A DNA stretch of 64,000 nt. It comes from Monosporascus cannonballus. Its lineage: Eukaryota; Ascomycota; Sordariomycetes; Xylariales. Position 1 is the first letter of the stretch; each line of letters opens with the position of its first letter. The DNA lies in assembly GCA_004154925.1 (NCBI GenBank), contig QJNS01000055.1:295099-359098 (forward strand), given 5' to 3'. A program made the position numbers and the translations under genes. Under the pieces are notes generated by a model that was not told where the DNA came from, made no database searches, and saw only the letters and a list, made by a program, of their open reading frames with translations. This document shows positions 37,815 through 52,585 of the stretch, one piece after another.

Positions 37815-38687
37815 ATAATATTTATGGTTTATTAATTCCTAATAATATTATTACTAATTTAGTATAATATATTTGCAAATTTAATTACGTGAAGTTATCG
37901 AACATTTTCCGATCGTAAATTCGTAAATTATATGATATTGTAAATAATTGCTGTAAATATAAATATTTACGAAATATAATTTATCTTATTTCGCTTAATT
38001 TCTTATTTTAATTTATGTTTTAGTCCTGTTTTATTTATGTTTTTTTCTTTTCGCGATTTTATTTATCTTTTTTCCTTTTCGAAATTTATTTTTTTTCGCT
38101 TTTTATACGCATTTCGTTTAATTTCTTCTTATATTTATTTTTATATGCTTTTGTTTCTTTATTTTACGTACAATTTCCGTTTTATTTCGGTTTATTATAT
38201 CTTTTTTCTCGTAAAAACATTTACGAAAAATAATATTTTAATATTAATAATAGTTAAGATTATCTTTCACGTTATTCTTTCAATGCCAACGATAAGCTAA
38301 ATTTTAATTATACGATGACCTGTAATAAATTGTATTATATTTATATAACGTAACATTACTTAGATTATCGTATAATTTATATTTAAATTTTGGGTATTTT
38401 AAATTAAATTATAATAAATTATTATAAGAAGAGCCATCGTACGATAAATAATTAATTTTAGTCTTATTAAAATTACCGTTTAATTTTCATTTAAATTCCG
38501 GTTATTTTTAAAAATACCGTTGAAACGGTTTTTTAATTTAGTACAAATAATTAAGAGTTAATTAACGAATTCGAAAAGGTTCGTATTATAAATATTTAGT
38601 ATAAACGTAATAACGTATTTAAAATCGGTCGTTAATTCGATATCTTTCGTAAAACCGAATTTATTTTCGAAATAATTATTATTAAGG

Positions 38688-38882
38688 TGTAAAAATACAG
38701 CTTCTATAAGGCTGCGACTAGTGTCGGACCAGATACAGACCTACGCGCCAATACAAATAACTATCTGGCAGCTAATAAAAAATGCCAGAAAAAAGTAACC
38801 TAATATATTTACTTTTTAGAATCTGCTTTACGACTGGTCGAAAATTATCTTATTTTAGCTTATAGCTATCTCTTATCTTATA
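38688..38882 (+). repeat. 5' LTR (195 bp) of the plus-strand gypsy element
   Basis: It starts TGTAAAAATACAGC and ends TTATCTTATA. It aligns base for base with 46,115-46,310 apart from one length difference. Confidence 0.8.
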
Positions 38883-39438
38883 ATTTTTCTATTTTAATTA
38901 TAAAAGATAACGTAATAACTACGAAAAACAAAGTTCGCCGACTGCAAAACGAACCTAAGTTACTAGTCGAAAAACCGCTAATCGAAACCCAATCGACAAA
39001 CGATCGATCACGATACAGAAACAAGCGAAAAGCTTATAACAAAACTTTAACGAATAAAGAACTATACTCTTCGGGATCTCGAATTACGTTATATATAAAA
39101 TAAAATTATATCTCGATAACTGTTAATTAAACGGTCGAAAAACGGACGTAATATAACAATTATATTTCAAAATTTAAAATAGAAAAAATTAAATTTTTAA
39201 TAATAAGCAGATTTTAAATATTATTTGTTAATAAAATAAATAATATTCGGATTTTTTCGATAATTAGCTAAATTATAAGTAATAATATAAATTAAAAAAA
39301 CAAAACTTTATAAATTAATTACGATATTATCCTAAAAACCTAAAAGTGATAAACTAATACCGTATTAAAATTATCCGAAACTTTTTGAATATACGTTAAT
39401 TAAAAAAGACATTAAATAAAAGCTATTATGGAAATTTT

Positions 39439-39560
39439 GTAAGATAACGCGGATGCAACGCTAGCCACAATACCAAAAGGTCAACAATTCCAAACTCCAA
39501 TTAGGATTTGGACATCTTAATCCACTTTATAAGAACTAGCTGTACATATCATCACAAATT
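39439..39560 (+). repeat. Truncated mini-LTR-like repeat related to 62,429-62,602
   Basis: It starts TGTAAGATAACGCGGATGCA and shares CTAGCCACAATACCAAAAGG with 62,429-62,602. No matching 3' end was found, so the copy looks truncated or rearranged. Confidence 0.55.
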
Positions 39561-42500
39561 TACGCCGAAATATTACGGCGAAATATCTTTTTTTTATATT
39601 TGATAAATTATAGGCCATATAAACGTTTTTATTACGAACGTTTAATAATTATATCGCGTTGTACTTAATTATTTTAATTATGATAAAGAATTAAAAATAA
39701 AAAATTTATAAATTTTTATTAGAAAGAGTTTCTTAAATCCTCAGTTTCTTAATTAAGATTATAAGAAATAATTCATAGAATTACAACAATAACTCGATTA
39801 ATCGTCTTTAGACTTTTACGTTACATAAAAGTTTATAAACGCTCTTAATCCGAAAAATAATCGAGATAATAAACGATTTGTTTTTAATTATTTTTATAAA
39901 TTATTTTTAAGATTGCGAAATACCTTATTACGAAAAAACGATGAATTAAAATAAATTTATAACGTAATAAATAAAGCAAAACGTTATTTGAATGTCTAGA
40001 AAATAGCGAAAAAAAACCGAGTATTTTCTATTAAAAGCACTAATAAAAATAATCGATCCTATTTTAACGGTTTTGGGAAAAAAAATCCCTAGAAAAAATT
40101 AGAAACGCTATATAGAAATAATAGAAACCGTAAACGTTTTTATAATTAAAAAGCAAATAGTTACCAATTTAATTCCGATTAAAATAAATCTATAGAATCT
40201 AATACCCCTAATTATTATAAAGACTTACTTAAATATTATATTTAAAAAAGCTAAATTATAAAAACGTAAATGATAAACCTAAAAAAATACGAAAACCTTG
40301 TTATACCGACTATACGAAAACTAATTTCCGAAAACCATACAAAATATCATAATGTATAACGACAAATCGGACCGGTCCCTAGACGTAAACCCGAAAAAAA
40401 GCCGGAATAAGTATATATATCTAATTTACATCAGCTAATAATTACAAAACGATCGGAATAAAGTCGCTTTTTAAAAAAAGGCACTTATTAAAAGAAGTAC
40501 GAAAAATATAGCAGTATAAATAAATATAAAAAGCGAAACATAAATAAATACTATAAGTAAAAGGTTAATAAGAAAATTTAACTTTTAACCAGTTTCCGTA
40601 AATATCTCAGGCCTTATCGGCGTTAACGGCGTATATACTAAATGTTATAAAGCCTAGGAGATCTTTATTAATATAATGAATAATAATAAAAATAAACGAA
40701 AATTTATACAAATATATTTCGTAATATATCGTAATTAAAAAGTACCCGATTTTTTATTATTTCAACTCGGAATAAGTATATTAATAATCTTATTAAATAT
40801 AATTATATTTTAATAATTATACGGATTATTATAAAATGTCGATAAATAAAAAATTACTGACCTAATATTTTTAATAAGCAAAGTTATATCGTTAATTTGA
40901 TAAATTTAGCCAAAAACTAAATATCTCCAAATTAAGAAAATAACAAGAATTAAAAATAACCGATTTTTTTATATGCCTAAAAAATTTTTGATGAATATAC
41001 TCCGAAAAAATAACAAAAGAAATACTTTGATTATTAGGAGCAAAATATATAATAAACCTGATTCTACTGAAAAAGCTCTTATTCGGCCTAATTTACCTTA
41101 TTTCGAAAACTTAAAAAAAGGCGTTCGAAAAATATATCCGAAAAAAATCTGAAAACAAGCCGAATACGTTATTCGAAAGCGGACGTAAAGAAATTAGTAT
41201 TATTTATGTCTAAAAAGAACGGTAATTTTCGATTATACGTCAATTATAAGGGGCTAAATCGAGCAACGATAAAAAATCGATATTTTTTGCCTTTAATCTT
41301 AAGAATAATAAATTGTCTGAAGTTAATCAAGGCATTTTCGAAAATTAATTTTAAAGACGCTTATTATCGCATTAAGATTAAAAAAGGCGACTAATAAAAA
41401 ACCGTTTTTCGAACGCAGTACGAGCAATTTAAATATACGGTTATACTATTTGGCCTTATTAACGTATCGACTATATTTCAGATTTATATATATAAGGCCT
41501 TAACTGGATTAATTAAGTATATATACGCGATATATCTAAATAATATAATTATTTATTAGGATAACGAAAAAGAAGCATGTGAAATATTTCTAATTGGTTT
41601 ACAAACGGCTATTATAGTACAAACTATTTGCAAAAATATCTAAATGCGAATTCTTTAAAAAAATATATATATTTCTTAAGATTCGTAATTAATACCGATA
41701 GCTCGAAAATAGACCGCGGACGGGTCGACGTTATCGAAACATGGCTAGAACTAGAGTCGATTTACGATATTTAAGTTTTTCTAAGATTCTCGAATTTTTA
41801 TCGGAAGTCTATTGCCTATTATTTGCGTATTATCGAACTTATTATAAGGTTATTAAAAAAGACGTAATATCAAGATAAGAAAGCCAAATTCTATGAGCCC
41901 GAAAAGGCCAAAAAGGCGTTTCGTAAATTACAAGACGTTTTTAAATTAAGCATTATTTTTCGATATTATGATAATTTTAAAAACATTCGGATTAAAATAT
42001 ATATTTTAGTAAATGATATATCAGAAATAGTAACTCAGAAATATAAGAAATCTTAATACCTAATTATATAATAATCGCGGAAATTTAGTCTAACTAAAAA
42101 AAATAATTTATAAGATAACAAAAACTTCTAGCAATTATAAAAAGATTAAAACATTAACGCTAATACCTTAAAAACGCGGAAAAAAGTTTTTTAATACTTA
42201 CCGACCATATAGCGCTAAAAACCATTATAAACGTATTAACGCGCGATTTTAAGAGAAAATTAACCCGGTAGATTTATCGTTTTTTATAATTTGATTTTAA
42301 AATCCAATATAAACCAGACATTGCTAATCCGGCGGATAAAATATTTAAACGCTCGGATTGTATGTTAAGGAAAATTACGTACAAAAATGTAATCCTTATA
42401 TTATTTAAGAAATTCAGATTTACGAATAATGTGCCAAAAAACGTATGGAAAACGGTCGCAAATATATAACGCGATTTAAAATATTATAAAAAGGCAAAAA

Positions 42501-44976
42501 GCTTTATAAAAATAACGCAAAATTTCTTCGTTATAATATTCTCAGACAGATTTTAGATGGCGGAAATTTAAGTAATTTTTATTTACGTAAAAAAGCGGAA
42601 AACTTTTGTTATACAATCGTAAAAAGTTTTGAAAAAAAAGATACGGAATTATATATTTGTCGAACTTACCGTTTGCAAATAACAATATAAACCTAAATCG
42701 TAATAATAATATAATCAACGGTTAAATAACGGCATTCGTAAATTAAGACCGTATTACGATCGGATTTCGAAAAATTTAAGAGGGACGAAATTGATATTAA
42801 GGTTATTGTTTATAACCAATACGTTTTTCGTTCCTTAGCGAAAAAGCTAATTAAGAATAAAACGGCATTACGGCCGAAAGTTTCCCGATAGTTTTACGAT
42901 TAAGTCCGAAAGTTACAAATCAAAAATCTGGATATTATGGAGCTGATACGGATAACTGGACGTTAAACCGATATGAAAAAAAGAATATTTTCTGGATTTA
43001 AATAAGGTTTTGCATTATCGGAATAAATTTGTAATCCCGTTATAAAACGTCATGCGAAAATAATTCATTAATTAATACTATAATATTCCGAAAATACGAT
43101 ATATAAAATATATTCGTACGTTAAAATTAATAACTAAAAAATTTTACTAGAAAAATATAACGAACGATATCTGAAAATATACCGAATAATATCTAACTTA
43201 TTAGAGAATAATAAAATTAAGTTCCAAACTATAGAGATAATTATAGCCTTTGCTATTACTTAAATTACTTTTTTAAAAATTTTTTATTAAAGTTTATTAA
43301 GGAGTTTTCTAAAAGCCTAAGTTTAAACGAGCTAAAATATAACGTAATTCTGGTAATCGTTAACCGTTTAACGAAATTAAAATTATTTATTCTTATAATT
43401 AAAATTTTAATTGCAACCAAATTAATTTAACGGTTTTAAAATAAGGCGAAATATAAATTCGATATGACAATCGAAATTATTAATAATAAAAATAAGGGAT
43501 TAACGAATTAATTCTAAGTGGAATTTTACAAAAAAAGAAAAATAAAACGGCGAATATTAAATATTTACTATTCGTAAACCAATAAGTAAATACAGCGCAT
43601 GTATTAAACCTTAAAATATTATTTTCGTAATGACATTAATAAATATTAAAATAATTAAATAAAATGATTACGAAGTAGGGAATTCACATATAATAATATA
43701 CGAAACGTATTTATCGCCCCTTTTTCGTTTAAAACCTTATATAAATATTATTTAAAAATAGTTAAACACCATTTACAAACGTTTCAAAGATAAATAAAAG
43801 GAATTAAAAAGCGTTTTCAAAAAAATAACGGTTATTTGTAAAATAATATACGAATATTGGAAAAAAATAACAGTAGGACAAAAATATATTATAATTGGCG
43901 CTATACGCCTATAAAATTCCACTTGGAATAATAACTAAATTTATCAACTAAAAGTCTTAAATTTAAAAATAAAAAACTGGTATTTACTGACGTCCGAATT
44001 ACAATCAAAAATTAAATAAGCTTCTAGATATATAAAGTAATTGGTTTTTTTTAAATATTAATGAATATATAATATATTTCCAATATTTTCGCTGCAACTG
44101 TAATATAATCGAGAGCCGGGCGGCGTTTAAATAGGGTTACCGTACTTAATAAAAAATACAAGAAAAATAATAAAAAATATCGTCGATTATCGAAAAATAT
44201 TAGGGGTAATGCAAATGTCTACTTAAATAAAAAGATTAACCTGCTAAAATATAATACGTAAAAACCTTGAAAAATTTTCGAATACGCGTTTAAAACATTA
44301 CAACGTTATAAAAAAGGTTAAATATCTATATAGGAAATAAAACAACTTAAAGATTATAAAATAATAATAGATTTATCGAAAACCGGCCGCTTAATAAATA
44401 TAATGTTATAAAAAATAAGTTTAAGCAAAATTAAGATACTAAATTTAAATTATTAATTACATAATTATTTTAAACCTTTTAAAAATAATTATCTTATCGC
44501 ATATTAGTTAAAATTTAACCGATTAAATAATTATAATTCTTTTATAAACAAAATAAAAAACGAATAAAAGTCGTTAAATACTATAAAAAAATCAAATTTT
44601 TATTTCAAAAATAAAGTTTTGCGTTTAATTATTAAACTTCACGTTAATTGGCCTTTAATAACCGTATTAAGGAAATTAATATAGGGATATCGAAAAGAAT
44701 CGGAAAATATATAATAATAAAAAACAAGTAAGTTTATTAATTTTGGTAGGCGTAAAACTCGAAAAAAATTTAGAAACGTTTTATTCTTTACAAAAAAATA
44801 AAGGCCAAATAACCGGGATATAATCGGTAGTTTATTGAAAACAAGTTATTGTCCTTGAACCATTTAAGGTATTTGGGCTTAATAACGGCCTTACAGGACA
44901 AAAAGGTTTTTAATTATAATTATTAATAAATATTAGGGTTTCGTCGAGACCTCGGAAAACGGGCGGGGAATATTCG

Positions 44977-45126
44977 TGTCACGGCGCTGTACGTCTCTTG
45001 GGTTTCTAGAAGATATTCTGTTGTTGTACGAGGAAGAAAGAAGAGAGCTATATAGCAAGCGCGTAGCGCTTGCGTACATAGAGCGAAACGGCCGCTTAAA
45101 TAAGCCGCTTTGCTAGTGCCGTAACA
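44977..45126 (+). repeat. Solo mini-LTR (150 bp) with ATTCG target duplication
   Basis: It starts TGTCACGGCGCTGTACG and ends GTGCCGTAACA, flanked by perfect ATTCG copies (44,972-44,976 and 45,127-45,131). It is homologous to 16,995-17,143 and retains much more GC than the gypsy element around it. Confidence 0.82.
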
Positions 45127-46114
45127 ATTCGTAAGGAAAGAACGTAACGATATAACAACCTTTAAAATTTCTTTATTTATAAAAATATCATAAAATTACG
45201 CTTAATCGGAAATTAACCGTAAAATAGTAAGGAAATAATTAAAACATTTATAAATGTCATTTAAATTTCTCAACTTATAAAACAAAGTTTATATTAGATT
45301 TTCCGAAATATAATAAACGATCGGAAATTTATTTTTAATGCGAAAAAAATAATATTCCTTGATAATAACCGCCTTAAAAGCGAATTCGGCCTTATAAAAA
45401 ACGTCGATTTGGCGACCGATTACAAATATGGTATTATGCGCGGATTCGGTATCCGCAATACGAACCGTCTTAAATTCGTGGATTAACTCCTAGTTTTTAA
45501 CCGTAAAATAAACGATAATTTAGGTAACGCCTTTAAAAATAACCAGAATTTAAATAGAAATTAAACAGCGTTATTAATGATAATAAGAATAAATATTTAC
45601 TGTACCAAAAGTTTTATAATAATAATTGGTTACATTATAATTTAAGATGTTCGGAATCTAAGCGCAAATAGGACGGTAATTAAAATAACGTTATATTATG
45701 TAAATACAAAATGGTTTATTATCAGCGTTAAAATAGTAACGCCTAAAAAATTCTTAGTCGTTAACGGTATAAAATTATTACTTTTTATAAAATTATTCAC
45801 GAAAAATAAATATAACGAATAAAGATAAAACGAAAACCGTACGTAAAATAACGAATACAAGCGCGCGAAAAAAAAACGAAAAAAATATATAAAATAAGGT
45901 TAAAAAACGGAGAAAAATAAAAGATTAAACGGAGCATAATTAATTACTTAACGTAATACGTATTAACTATTACGGTAATTACGCGTAATATAACATAAAT
46001 TCCGTACTTATATACGGAAGACTTCCGGTTACCGTACGTAATCCAACTTACGACCGAATTATATTAAGTTATTAATCTTAATAAGGATTAATAATTTAAA
46101 ACAGAGAAAGTAAT

Positions 46115-46310
46115 TAAAAGAATATAGCTTTTAAAAAACTGCGGCTAGTATCCGACCAGCTATAAACTTACGCGCCAGTATTAATAATCATCTAGCAACT
46201 AGTAAGAAACGGTAGATAGAAGTAACCTAATATATTCACTTCTTAGAATTTGCTTTATAACTGGCCGAAGATCACCGTACCCCAGCTTACAGCTATCAAT
46301 TATCTTACAT
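46115..46310 (+). repeat. 3' LTR (196 bp) of the plus-strand gypsy element
   Basis: It starts TAAAAGAATATAGC and ends TTATCTTACA. A purine-rich AACAGAGAAAG lies just upstream. Confidence 0.8.
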
Positions 46311-49300
46311 AAGAAATATTAACTATGTAATATATCAAAAATAGATATCCGATTATCGATTTTAATTGCGAAAATTTAATTTTATTATCGTTTTATAGAT
46401 TTATAAATATATGTTATTTTTTAAGTATTTTTATTTTGTTATATTATTTTGGGATAAACTTTTAATTAAACGTAATTTTAAAAAATCTTTACAAATAAAA
46501 ATATTTTTAACAAACGTTATACCGTTACGTTCCTTATTTATAAAAACTTTTCGTTTATTTTTTAACAGTTCGATAAAACACTAATATTTATTAATAATTA
46601 TAATTGAAAAAATCTTGTATTTAATAAAATCGTTATTAAGTTTAAATATGCCAAATATTTTAAAAAGGGCAGCTTATTTTCGATTAATAATAAATGATAT
46701 TCAAATTATGTAAGACTTAGTTTTCGTAAAAAATAAAATATTTTTAATATTTTCCGAATTTTACATCTAATAAATTTAATAAATGTATTCGTTTTTTATC
46801 GTTGTATATTTTTCGATCGTTTTCGGATATTTGTGTATTAAATTTTTTAATATCCTTATTAGAATTAATTAACGCAAGCGCTAATAATTAAATGTAAAAT
46901 TTAATTTTTGAAAATAAGAATTCGATATTTTTAATGTTATTTATTGGTTTCCATTCATTTCCTCTTTTATTTATAATGGGATTATAAGTTTAATGTATAT
47001 ATTTTAATTTAATATAAGATTCGATAATCGAGTATAAGCTTGTATTTAATATAGAAATTTAAATTTGTTTATATTGTCGTTTAATTTCTGATTATATTCC
47101 GATTTATTCTATATATTTAATCATATTTAATTAATCAGTTTGAAACGACTACACGATAAAGTAATTATTTACTGAGAAATTTAAAATAATTCAATAATTA
47201 ATATTTTGTTACTTAGAATTATTTTGTATAACGTTATAATATTTTAAATATATATTTTACAGGTCTTCTATATTTTAACATAATATATTTAATAAATTAG
47301 CCTTTTTATTTAATTAAGTAATTACGTTATTTCTGCTTATTGTAGTAATTGAAAACAGTTTTTATTATGTTTTTATTTCTTTATTAAACTTAATACGGTT
47401 ATTTAAAAATTATTTTATTATTAATCGTAGCACAATTTTATTAAAAGCGCTAAAAATAGATTATATATCCGTTTATATATAACAAAGAAACTATTTTGTA
47501 GGTTTAAGAATTTATTATATTTTTAATTTTAAACTAAATATAAATAACTACGAATTCTCTATTTTCAAATTTAAAACCGTTATTTAATACAATTATTTAT
47601 AAATTTATTTAAATTTTCATAAATATATAACGTTAAATATAATATTTTTTAGATTTCTGTTATCCTTTTTAATATTCGTATATTATGTAACATATAATAG
47701 TTAATCTTTTATAATGGTTCTTTTATTTTTTGTATTTAGTCTTTGAATTCTTATAAAAATGTTTTATTATTTTTTATAAAATATCCATATAAGATTTCAA
47801 ACTCAAAATAGCCGATAAATATATTTTAAAAATTCTTATGCGTAAATTCTACGGTTTATAATAATCTTATTAAATTATTTTAATATTTATCGAAATAATC
47901 AAAGAAATAATATTATAAAGTTTAATAAATATATTCCGTTTATTTTTTATTACATAAGTTATAAACGATTAATATTTGATGTTTTATTTTTATTAAAAAG
48001 ATTTCGCTTAAAATTAGGATCTTTAAGTTTCTTTTCGGCGTACCCACTTTATATTTTTTTCGGTATAAAATAATTAAATTAATTTGTATATACTTAAAAT
48101 TTTAACCGTAAGAATAAATAAATTTAATTTTAAAAACAATTAATAATTATTAAAAAAACGTTAAAAGTTAATTTATATATAGTTAAACGTTTAAAAAGTG
48201 TTATAATAAAATGTAAGAAAACTTTTTACAAGAAATATTTAAATAATAATAAGGTTTATATTTATTTGTATAACTTAAAATATAGTTTTTCTATACTCTA
48301 ATAACTCAGATATTATTTAATATATTTTAATATATCGTTTGTTATATATTTAACAAAATTCTTTAAATATTAATATCAATATATAAATATACTTTATATA
48401 TTCCATTTTCGAACTAGTATCGTAATAATTAGTTACATATTTGGATTCAACGTTTTAGAACAAAAATTCAAATTTATATTAATAATATAAAAGTTTATTA
48501 AAATCTAAAAAATATGCGTTTATATTTTATTTTAATATTTAATTATCAATATAAATCTTACAATATTTAAACCCTTAATATGCAATTTTCGAACTTAATT
48601 ATAAATTATTAAAAAAACTTTCAATTATAATAATATTTTATTTTCAAATTAACTTTATATTAAAAAGCACAATATATATTATTTATAAATAATACATCTA
48701 ACATTGATTTTGTTTTATTAAACCTTTCGAAATTTAATCTTAATATAATTGTAAATTACGGTTATTATTATTTAATATTTAATTTTATTATTAATATAAG
48801 TTGTACTTGTATAACTATACGTAAACAATAAATTCGACAAATATAAATTGTTTTTAATTATTTTCGAAAATATTTTATAATCGTATAAGGATAAACTTCC
48901 GTTTTTCTTGCGTAAATAATAATTACTTAAGCCTTTATCACCTACAGTTTATTTAAAAAATTAAACAGCTAATTAATCTATGCTGTTTATACGAAATACC
49001 TTTTTTATAATGTATTAAACTACGTTATATATTTATAAATCCTTTTTTTATATTTATTAATATGTCGTTTATAATTTTGAACCTTTTTAATAACGTAAAA
49101 ACTACGTTTTTGTACCTGATTTCTTTTAATACATAATCTGAATGTTGTAATAATTTATCTACTAAGTTCAAGATATTCAATCGGTATTAAATTTTAAAGT
49201 TAAGTTTAAAAAACAATAAATTTGTAAGGTTAATTCTTTTTAAGATTACGTATTAATATATTTATAATACTGTTTAATTATATGTAAGTAATAAATATTA

Positions 49301-52300
49301 AGCAATATGTTTCGTTTTTTCGACATATTAATAACTTTTATTATTTTATACTTTATTTTTTTGAGGTTAAGTTAAATTGCTAGGATTAATATATAACAAA
49401 ATATCACTATTTCTCATATTTCTATAACAATATTTTGAATATAGTTTTATTAAAACGTGTATTTTCACTTTAATATTTTTAAAATTATTCTAATAGTGAA
49501 AAACAATCGTTAATTAAAACCGTGTTTAAATCAATAAAATTTCGTTTTTTTGCGTTAATATTATATAATTCAACAACAGTATTATATTTAACAATGTATA
49601 AATAATAAATACTATATTTTAAGGACAATTTACAAAATTTAAAAGAACCTGGATATTATAAATCGATTTCGCTGTAACCGTATTGTAATAATATCTATTC
49701 GTGGACGGTTTATTTTTTGGTTATTAATATTAATTACGAGGCTTAAAATATTTTTTAATAAAATTCCTTTTTAAGTATTTCAAGAAATAATTCATATTAT
49801 AATAATTATTCATAATTTAATCCGAAATATTTTAAATATTTCTTTTCGTTTTTTAAATAAATATGTTATATATATAGATATTTAAGTAATTTAATTAGTA
49901 TCTTATATATATAAACTCATCACGCAACTAGTATAGTAATAAGATTAAACGGTATTACTATATATTCGAACTACTTATAACGCGTTTGAAAAGCGGTTTT
50001 TTATTAATTATCTGCTATAATTTTAATATAATAATAAGTATTTTTAAAATTAATTGTCCTAAATATTTTAATTAGTTTTAAGCAATTTATTATTTTCAAA
50101 AATAGAAACATAAAATATCGATTTTTTATCGTTATCCAATTAATCTCTTATAATTTACGTAAAATCGAAAATTATCGTGCTTTTTAAATACTAATAATAT
50201 TAATACTTTTCATCTGTTTTTAAATGCCGTATTTATTTTATCTTTAAAGCTTTTTAAATTTAGTTTTCAAATATTTTTCGTGGAATTTCTAAAATATATA
50301 CATTAAGCCAAAAAAAGATATTTTTCTTAAAATCAAATTTATTATATATTTTATACTTAATCATACCAAGAATCATTTCGCTATTTCTTTTGCGAATATA
50401 TTTGCTGGAAGGGTTCTAAATATATAAAATATTTTATTATTTTTTATTTTTATTACGTTTTAAATTTCTGAATACTTAATTTGTTAATTAAACTGATTAT
50501 TTTAACAGTATAAATTTGCTTTTTAGAAAACACTATATTTGCGATTGTTTCTTTGTCGACTTTATATGACGATTTATACGATGATTAATATATAATTATA
50601 TTTAATAAAATATCTGTTTTATTTATTCTTAATTTAAATTATAAGAAACCGAGCGTTTTCCAGTTACGATATATAATAAATAAATTTACTTAAAGTTTTA
50701 TCCGTTCTTATGATTTTTTATTATATTAAGAGAAATTGCGTAAATTTTATAATATTTAATATGCCTGCCCTTAACTCTGATAACACCTGAAATATTTATG
50801 GAAATTAATTAAATATTATTATTTATAAATTAAAATTTTGCCAATAATGCTTATTTGCGCTTCCGTATTTACATCCATTTGTATTATTACAATTTTCGTA
50901 TTTTTCTTAATAATTTTTAAGAAGGGCCTTATTTTAACCGGTTTATAATTATTAGCTGAAATAAATTAGACTTATATTTTTATTTCAACTTTTTTTCAGT
51001 TTATATTTTAGCATTAACTGATTTATGGTTATATATTATAACGTTTTATACAGTTTTTAATAATCGAGTTTTGTATAACGGAAATAATAAAGTTTTTACT
51101 TTTTTTAAATTCGTAATCTATATTTTTATAACGTATTTGTTTATAATTGTAATATTGAAGTAAACCATTTAAAAATTAAAAATATTAAATCATATAAACC
51201 TATTTTGACCGAAATTAAATGGATAATTATTTAATTACTCAATATAAAAATATTTGCGATTTTTATTATATTTATCTAATAACTCTATTTTTTCGGCTTT
51301 TTTTTCGAAAAACGTTAAAATAAATATTTATTTTTATTAATTCTTTTAACCGAAAATAATCGTCTTTTTGCCTGTTTTAAGCGTGTTAATAAGGTTTTAC
51401 ATTATTTATTACGTTATTAATTCATTTTAACTTGACGCTTTTTCGTAATACAATATTTGTAAACTTTAATATTAATTGATAAAAATAATTAAGAATTAAA
51501 AGTTAATTATTTCGATCATTCTTCGAATTAAAACCGTTAGTAACTATTATTTCATAAATTAAAGGCCTTTATTTAATGTAAAAACCCAATAATAATTAAT
51601 TGGTTCGTTATTGTAATTTAATAATTTTCTCTTTATATTTCTTATCGAAAATATTAAGATTTACGTAGCCTTTTTTAATAAAAATATATAAGATTTCTAT
51701 TTTTAATATTCTTATAATTAAAACAATTACATATAATATAATATAATTATTAAAGGTTTACAATAAACCTATTTACGTAACTTCTAACTTATTAAATATA
51801 GATAAAAGCGTTGTGTCTCAAATTTAATGACTAACCTTTAATAACAAGTTTAATTTAAATTTCTTTTAAATTTACATACGTTTAATAAGTTTCGGATAAT
51901 TATAATACGATGTTTATTTGTTATTAATAAGCTTTTATAATAACGTCGTAATTAATTTATAAAGCTTTATGTTTTTAATTTATATCATCGTTTATTATAC
52001 GTCTAGAAATCGGAATAATTCCTAATATTATTCGTTTTATTAACGAATAATATCTAGCATTTAATTATTATTAAAGGATTTACCTCTTTCTTTAAGTTTC
52101 GGGACATAATTGATATATTACGTTCGTTTTTCGATTATTTACTTAACGGTTATCGGAATACGTCTTTATTTTATATATAAAAGCATTTAAAATTCCGAAG
52201 ACCGTAATATTTTACTCGTTAAGCTTTTATTAACAGTTGTTTTTGTTTATTTCCGTATTATAATTAATTGCCTATTAATTAGGTTCCGATCGGCGGTTTC

Positions 52301-52389
52301 TCCGCCCGGTAATCCAGATTCGTTTTATAATCGACGAACTTTACTTTTAGTAATTATTGCGTTATTTTCTATAATAAAGATAAAAGAAT

Positions 52390-52585
52390 TATAAGATAAT
52401 AAATAGTTATAAATTAAGATAAATTAATCATTAACTAATTACAAAGCATATTTTAAAAAGTAAATATATTAAGTTATTTTTATCTAGCATTTTTTGTTAA
52501 TTGTTAGATAATGGATTTATATTAGTAAATAGTTCGGCGACTGGTCGACTACTAGTCGCAACCATGTCAAGCTTGTATTCTCATA
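52390..52585 (-). repeat. 5' LTR (196 bp) of the minus-strand gypsy element
   Basis: It aligns with 37,620-37,814 in the same orientation, with matching ends and only small length differences. It is the most heavily mutated of the four copies. Confidence 0.7.

Larger units (their letters stand above)
38688..46310 (+). mobile_element. Complete RIP-degraded Ty3/gypsy element on plus strand, nested in its sister
   Basis: Direct LTRs at 38,688-38,882 and 46,115-46,310 are flanked by TAAGG (38,683-38,687) and TAAGA (46,311-46,315), a 5-bp duplication with one G-to-A change. RT is the clearest part. 41,206-41,394 is open ('GNFRLYVNYKGLNRATIKNR', then 'FSKINFKDAYYRIKIKKGD'). The same frame continues past two stops with 'KTVFRTQYEQFKY' and the catalytic box as 'YLNNIIIY' (family YLDDILIY). 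RNase H is near 41,940-42,040 and integrase near 43,310-43,520 ('ILVIVNRLTKL', family IVDRLTK). The element is inactive. A solo mini-LTR (44,977-45,126) sits inside it. Confidence 0.82.
37620..52585 (-). mobile_element. RIP-degraded Ty3/gypsy element on minus strand, split by a sister element
   Basis: Minus-oriented LTRs lie at 52,390-52,585 (5') and 37,620-37,814 (3'). Flanking 5-mers are ATTTT (37,615-37,619) and ATTTC (52,586-52,590), equal except for one transition of the type RIP makes. Reading the minus strand at 50,187-50,111 gives 'FRFYVNYKRL', a decayed RT block. Around 50,000 the match to the KTAF...FEY.V.PF region follows, both aligning with the RT of the plus-strand element inside. 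Net length without the insert is about 7.3 kb. All frames are broken. Confidence 0.7.

Noticed and set aside
38037..38300. Open frame of 87 codons in the right arm
   Set aside because: Almost entirely Phe, Tyr, Ile, Leu and Ser from T-rich DNA inside the minus-strand gypsy element; low complexity, no start context or homology.
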